Assembly (NCBI GenBank): GCA_943704495.1 | Contig: CALSCR010000140.1 | Span: 1 to 25,294 of the forward strand | Direction: 5' to 3' | Origin: Pigoraptor chileana | Taxonomy: Eukaryota; Opisthokonta; Filasterea | DNA: 25,294 nt | In this document: piece after piece, positions 20,700 through 25,294 of the stretch | Numbering within the stretch: position 1 is the stretch's first letter | Layout of the letters: the number at the start of each line of letters is the position of its first letter | Notes under the pieces: generated by a model | Databases searched by the model: none | Seen by the model: the letters and a program-made list of their open reading frames with translations, nothing else | What the model was told of the DNA's origin: nothing | Program-made: the position numbers and the translations under genes

Positions 20700-23600
20700 A
20701 TGGTAGATGAGGGTGGTGGTGGCTCAGCGTCTGCGGCGTGTGACTGCCAACGACGAGCGGATGTGGATACTGCAATGGGACCCACACTCGAGCATGCCGC
20801 GGATTGCAGAAGAGAAGCGTCTGAGGTTGTTTCCTCGGCGAAAGCAGTCGCGTCTATCGAGGATGCACCAACATTAGACGATACAATGGACCCGGTGCGT
20901 GACGCGGCATTAGCCGAAGAAACAAAGCCACCCACGACAACAACTTCAACAACCACAACAACAACGACCACAACAACAACAACAACAACAGCAGGGATGC
21001 ACTCAGCAAAGCATGCGAGGGATGATGAAGACTCGGAGCGCGATATCGCCGCACCGCCCGCGAAGAAGCGCGCAACCGACATGGACTCTTTGACGACGCA
21101 CACAGCAGATCCTCCCGCTGCGCCTGTGACCAATACTGCTACTGATACACGCCTCATTCGTTCCGAATCCGAAAATCCAACTGACACACGAAACGAAGAC
21201 AGTGCCGCGTCTGTCGAGAGCAGCGCCGCTCTGGTCGATGGCGCTGGTGATGTTAATAGTGGCATCGAGGGGCAGTCCTCTCTTTCCGCCGGCGCCGATA
21301 ATAAGAATATTTCTGGCGTTGCAGCGTCGGACGCCCGAGATCTCCCAGCCCTGCCCCTGAGCGCGCAGCTACTGCAGTCATACCAGGGTGGAGGACGGGC
21401 AAAAGTAACGCAACAAGAGTTGATCCGATTTATGAGCCAACTGTCGCTGAATATGCGCGTGCAACGATTCGCAACAAATGAGGTGGTGTTTTCAGTCGGG
21501 GATGCGTCGTCGGCAATGTACTTTGTGCGGTCGGGAAGTGTGAGCCTGTTTGCTGTCGATGGAAAAACACTGCTGGACACCATGTCACCCGGAAGCTTTT
21601 TCGGTGAGTGAGTTACTGTGTGTGTATGTGTGTGTGTGCTTCTGACATGTGTCAAACGACTTTCTCGTCCGAGTGTAAGTAACCCTCGTCAATGCCTTTT
21701 GTTGCTCTCTCTCGCTGTATCTCTGTCTGCTTGTTTGGGGTCGATGAGATTTTTAGTGCTGAAAGTCGTCTGCTCTGTTTCTCTCTCTCTCGTGGCGTTG
21801 TGGAGTCCATAGGCACAGCGCCTATGACACTGACTTGCAACCTAATTCTCTCGTTCTCTTCTGTTAGAGTCAGCCTTTTGAGTACTGAAAATTTCTAATC
21901 TGTTGTAGAGCCGGAGTAGTTTTTCGCACCCTTTTTTTGTTGTTGTTGCATATATTCATCTTGAAATGCTTTTCCAATACCCATCCATATTTGTTGATGC
22001 GTTCGCTGTTCACAGGTGAGGTCGGTCTTCTATTTGGCATTCCTCGCGTCTGTAGCGTGCGAGCGACAAAGGAATGTGAACTGTTTGTGCTGCACCGCGA
22101 CGACTTTTTCTTGACCTTGCTGGAGTTTCCACAGGTCGCCGGACACATTCAGACGCTGGGTAATGAGCGCCTCAAACTGCGCGAGCGGTTTAAATCGCTC
22201 GCCTTTCTTAGCATAGAGGACAGCAGCGGGGGAGGGGCGCATGCCAAGGATGTCAAAGAGTCGACGACGGGTGGTAACCACGCGGTGACCGCCGATGGTG
22301 CGGATAAGCCGGACGCAATGGCGGCGGCGGCTTCGCGGACAGACTTTCTGAGCTCGACATTCCTTCGCGAGCTGATTCTGGCGACGGTTGCAAACACGCC
22401 CAACCGAATAGAGTCGTTTGACAACATTTGCACGCGGATCGCAGGGGTGTTTCCCGAGATACACCAACAGCACGACTGGCAGGTGCACGTGCGGAGTGCT
22501 CTGCGATCAAATGACTGTTTTGTGCGCTCTGGGGATCTGTGGACGACGATCGTCCTTCACACAAAGGGACTTTTTGCGGATGCATCCATGTCGTCGATGG
22601 GAGGTCACTCTCGATGGCCCCCAGTTATGCTGATGCCGGCGTCGCAGTCGCAGTCGCAGTCGCAGTCGCAGGCACAACTGGTCGCTTCTCGGCTAGTCGT
22701 CGCGTCGGATGCGGGAGATACGCACGAGAAGTCAAAGCGCATTACCAATGCTACTGTTGCGTCTGCCGCTGCTAAAGCATCTAAGGTGGGTCGACGCGGA
22801 ACGGGCGTCAAGATTCTGCCCGCTCCCACTGCTAATGCAGGCGTGGTTTCAAGTGGAGGTGGTGTTGGGGCGATGGGTGGATCGTCACAAAGTATGCAGG
22901 GTGCACAGTTGTCGCCGCATCAACAGCCACAGCAAAATACTCCCTCGAATGTGTCACCGGCGCCACAGCAAACACAGCAGCAGCAACAACAACAACAGCA
23001 GTCGCAACAACACCAGCTGCAGCAACACCACCAACATCAACAGCAACAGCTCCAGCAACACCATCAGCACCAGCAGCTCCAACAACAGCAACAACAACAG
23101 CAGCAGCACTTGCACCAGCAGCAGCATCAACAGCAACAACAGCAGCAACAGCATTATGTGCATAGCCAACAACAGCAACAACAGCAACAACAGCAACACT
23201 TGCAACTGGTTCAACAACAAGCTCCGTTGCATCCACACGGGCAGTATGTTGGGCAGACCCTGTCTCACACACAAGGGCATGCTCTTCCGACCCATCCGTC
23301 ACATCTGTCGGTACGCGTTCCAGTGCAAGGCGATGTACAGCAACAGCATCAACAACATATCCAGCAACAACAATACGCGCCACACATCCACGGGCCTAGC
23401 ATTGCCCAGCAACAGCAGCAACAACAGCAGCAGCAGTTATTGCCACAACAGGCGATATCCCCACACCACCCGCTCGCCATGTCGCCGTGGAGCATGCATG
23501 CACCCGTCCTGTCCGGTGTCCTTCCCCCGCAACAAACACCGCAGCCACCGCCGCCGCAGATGGCCATGCTGCAACAACAAGCACCCATGGCAATGCACTC

Positions 23601-24745
23601 TGCCCACGATGCGCCCATGTGGCCTGCAAGACCAGCCGTCCCTGGGAGTGCGATGACGATGGCGTATCCCCACGCCGACTATCGAATGCAGCAGCACACA
23701 ATGGAGCGCCCACCGTTGCATTTTGGACCATCGACACCGCTGCCTCTGTCGCATTCTCAACTCCAACAACACCAGCAGCAACTCCCACTCCAACACCCGC
23801 CACACACCCTTGCACATCATCACCCACAGCACCAACAGCAGCAGTCGCAGCATGAGCACATGGCGCCCATCATGTTTGACGGTGGACCACAAATGCATCC
23901 GGGAATGCACACGGCCATTGTGGGACCGTTGCCACCGCAAATGCAGTCACACACCACACTTCCACCTCCCCCTCAGCCTCCGTCGACCCAGAGCAACGAG
24001 CCTCAGATGCGCGAGGTGTCGTATTCTGTTGCAAGAATTCTGGCGGAGCTATCGAGCGGCGGGAGCAGGCAGCCCGAGTTCAAGATCCTCCTCGTTGAAG
24101 ACAACATCATTGCACAACGAGCGGCCGGGAAGATCATTCGGGATAGTGGATTTGCTTATGATTTGGCGGCGAATGGAAAAGAAGCGCTGGAGAAGATGGA
24201 GACAAATAACTACGGGCTCGTTCTGATGGACTGCCAGATGCCCACCATGGACGGCTATACGGCGACAAAGTGAGTTGCGCTTTGTGTGTGTGTGTGTGTG
24301 TGTGTGCTGTTTTTAATTGCGCTACTTCATTGTGCTCGTATGTACTGCGTGACTGCTGTTACCGCAAGTTATTACTGACATGTGAATCAATGCGACATCG
24401 CCAATCGTCTTTGTTTGGGTGTGTGGAAGTCCGTGGGTACAGCGCCTAAGCCAATGGTTTGAATCCTACATCTCTCTCTTGTTGTGGAGTCCATGGGCAC
24501 AGCGCCTAAGACACTGACTTGAATCGTACATCTTTGTTTGGGTGTGCATTTTATTTTGTAGATACATTCGCTACTATGAGGGGTCTACTGGTGGCCACAC
24601 GCCCGTCGTTGCACTGACGGCGTTCGCTGGCCCTGATGTGAAGAGCAATTGCCTCGCATCCGGGATGGATGATTACATGGTGAAGCCGATGAGCAAGGTT
24701 GCGCTCAAAGACGTCGTTAGTCGCTGGGCTCGCCTGCGTATGTGA
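20700..24745 (+). CDS. Cyclic-nucleotide-binding / forkhead-like / receiver-domain protein
   Basis: Exons 20700-21603, 22016-24269 and 24562-24745 give 1113 aa. The ATG at 20700 is the first in frame after a stop at 20637. In order: a low-complexity N-terminus with poly-Thr (about 78-97) and a basic AKKR cluster (121-124, possible nuclear signal); a cNMP-binding domain (about 240-360) with the phosphate-binding-cassette motif FGEVGLLFGIPRVCSVRA; a winged-helix segment (about 413-482) resembling forkhead domains, including WQVHVRSALRSNDCF and a following LWT; an SQSQSQSQ run; a Gln/His/Pro-rich linker (about 600-900); and a response-regulator receiver (about 990-1105). The receiver keeps the acidic pair (LLVEDN), the phospho-acceptor Asp in LMDCQMP (about D1040), the Thr in ALTAF (about T1072) and the Lys in VKP (about K1094), so it should accept phosphate. 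I infer a nuclear regulator responding to both a cyclic nucleotide and a histidine-kinase phosphorelay. I know no named family with this order. The cNMP and receiver calls are firm; the winged helix is probable. Confidence 0.93.
20936..20994 (+). repeat. Poly-Thr-encoding ACN repeat in exon 1
   Basis: ACA/ACG/ACC codons encode a run of about 20 residues, almost all Thr. Mixed codons suggest the residue run is kept rather than being a fresh triplet expansion. Confidence 0.9.
21800..21847 (+). repeat. Short intronic hairpin element, copy 3 (receiver gene, intron 1)
   Basis: This is the best-folding copy: CATAGGC-ACAGC-GCCTATG is a perfect 7-bp stem with a 5-base loop. It is followed by ACACTGACTTG and preceded by GTGGAGTC. 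It is sense to the gene, with CT-rich tracts on both sides. Confidence 0.88.
22643..22672 (+). repeat. CAGTCG hexamer repeat encoding (Gln-Ser)n
   Basis: Tandem CAGTCG units in frame give SQSQSQSQ just after the winged-helix segment. Confidence 0.9.
22915..23855 (+). repeat. CAA/CAG-rich coding repeat (Gln-rich linker)
   Basis: Long mixed runs of CAA and CAG with His, Leu and Pro codons encode the Gln-rich linker between the winged helix and the receiver. The same DNA gives Asn/Ser-, Leu- or Val/Ala-rich false frames elsewhere. Confidence 0.95.
24423..24472 (+). repeat. Short intronic hairpin element, copy 4 (receiver gene, intron 2)
   Basis: This is the first of two adjacent copies. The core GGGTACAGCGCCTA still folds with wobble pairs. 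It contains GGTTTGAATCC, one base from the tRNA B-box consensus GGTTCGANNCC. It is sense to the gene. Confidence 0.85.
24484..24532 (+). repeat. Short intronic hairpin element, copy 5 (receiver gene, intron 2)
   Basis: This is the second adjacent copy, 61 bp after copy 4. Its core is GTCCATGGGCACAGCGCCTA, followed by GACACTGACTTGAATCG. It ends about 30 bases before the 3' splice site. The flanking TCTTTGTTTGGGTGTG also repeats (24408 and 24531), so element plus flank were duplicated in tandem. Confidence 0.88.
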
Positions 24746-25218
24746 TGACATTCTGGCCGTTCTCTTGCCTATGTGTGTGTGTGTGCTGCGTTGCTGTGTG
24801 TTTTGATCCCAGCAGAGTTTGTGTGCGTGTGGGTTGCGTTACTGTGTGTTTTAATCCCACCATGACAATGTGTGTGCGCGTGCGTTTGCGTTTGCGTTTG
24901 CGTCTGCGTCTGCGGTCTGCGGTCTGCGTTTGCGTGTGCATGTGTGCGTGTGTGCGTGCGAGTGTCGTGTGTTGTGTGTCGTGTGTCGTGTGTGATCCGA
25001 CCCTGCCATCTACATACACTGGGTGGTCAGAGCATGTCCCATTTGCAAGGCGTCCAATCGTATTGCAACGCACCGACCAATCAGACAAGAGAGACTTCCC
25101 CATAGTGAAATCCCATAGCCAAGCATCCGAGGGTCTGATTTGAAAATCCAACGGAATTGTTGCTGTAAATTGGCAATTTTATGCAGATTAATTTGACAGG
25201 GCGCGTGGTGGCTGACAA

Positions 25219-25294
<76 letters not shown>
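24746..25294. other. Spacer downstream of the receiver gene, ending in (CA)n
   Basis: No gene is supported. It holds GT-rich sequence, an imperfect 25-bp direct repeat (TGCGTTRCTGTGTGTTTTRA plus TCCCA at 24787-24811 and 24835-24859), TGCGTT/TGCGTC hexamer repeats (about 24878-24935), a short unique stretch (about 25000-25210) and the terminal CA tract. The 3' UTR of the receiver gene must lie in its first part. Confidence 0.6.
25220..25294. repeat. (CA)n microsatellite at the window edge
   Basis: About 37 CA units run to the last base. It is the complement-orientation counterpart of the (GT)n tract at the start. Confidence 0.98.

Noticed and set aside
20341-20706. A 121-codon frame just upstream of, and overlapping, the receiver-gene ATG
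   Set aside because: It has no ATG at its start and no family motif; it most likely lies in promoter or 5' leader.
22709-23656. Asn/Ser-rich, Leu-rich and Val/Ala-rich frames over the Gln linker
   Set aside because: These are frame-shifted readings of CAA/CAG repeats. The Gln frame continues into intact domains on both sides.
1-25294. CRISPR arrays, bacterial operons, insertion sequences or viral genes
   Set aside because: Repeats are microsatellites or short diverged elements without spacer arrays. All genes have spliceosomal introns, and I saw no transposase, reverse transcriptase or viral protein.

Overview
The window is nuclear DNA of a eukaryote. Its four protein genes have GT-AG introns, GC-rich exons, and introns and spacers full of (CA)n/(GT)n, (GA)n and AT-rich tracts. 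One gene encodes the intraflagellar-transport protein IFT38 and another a mitochondrial enzyme with a transit peptide, so the organism has cilia or flagella and aerobic mitochondria. A two-component receiver domain joined to a forkhead-like fold fits a protist near the opisthokonts, apusomonads or amoebozoans. That placement is inference, and I cannot name the species.

Layout. 1-1318 is a spacer with a (GT)n end, a diverged copy of a 190-226 bp repeat and a second microsatellite. 1319-5198 (+) is the pyruvate dehydrogenase E1 beta gene (10 exons, 365 aa). 5199-6335 is the convergent spacer, although part of it may be extra coding sequence of the next gene. 6336-9690 (-) is IFT38/CLUAP1 (11 exons, 415 aa). 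9691-10669 is a divergent promoter region. 10670-18065 (+) is the spliceosome core protein PRP8 (3 exons, 2331 aa), whose last exon is 6.7 kb without a break. 18066-20699 is a long spacer with the second copy of the repeat, an AT-rich hairpin region and a CA-rich stretch. 20700-24745 (+) is a 1113-aa signalling protein (3 exons): a cyclic-nucleotide-binding domain, a forkhead-like winged helix, a long Gln-rich linker and a complete response-regulator receiver domain. 24746-25294 is spacer ending in (CA)n.

The genes do not form a pathway; they are neighbours in an ordinary nuclear gene neighbourhood. The most unusual items are: (1) the cNMP / winged-helix / receiver fusion, a candidate direct link between a second messenger, a phosphorelay and transcription; (2) a short element of about 48 bp with a conserved hairpin, present five times and always inside introns; (3) the two copies of the longer repeat; and (4) an open frame of about 130 codons just beyond the IFT38 stop. 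All exon boundaries were set by hand from splice consensus and remembered family alignments; none was checked against RNA or a database.
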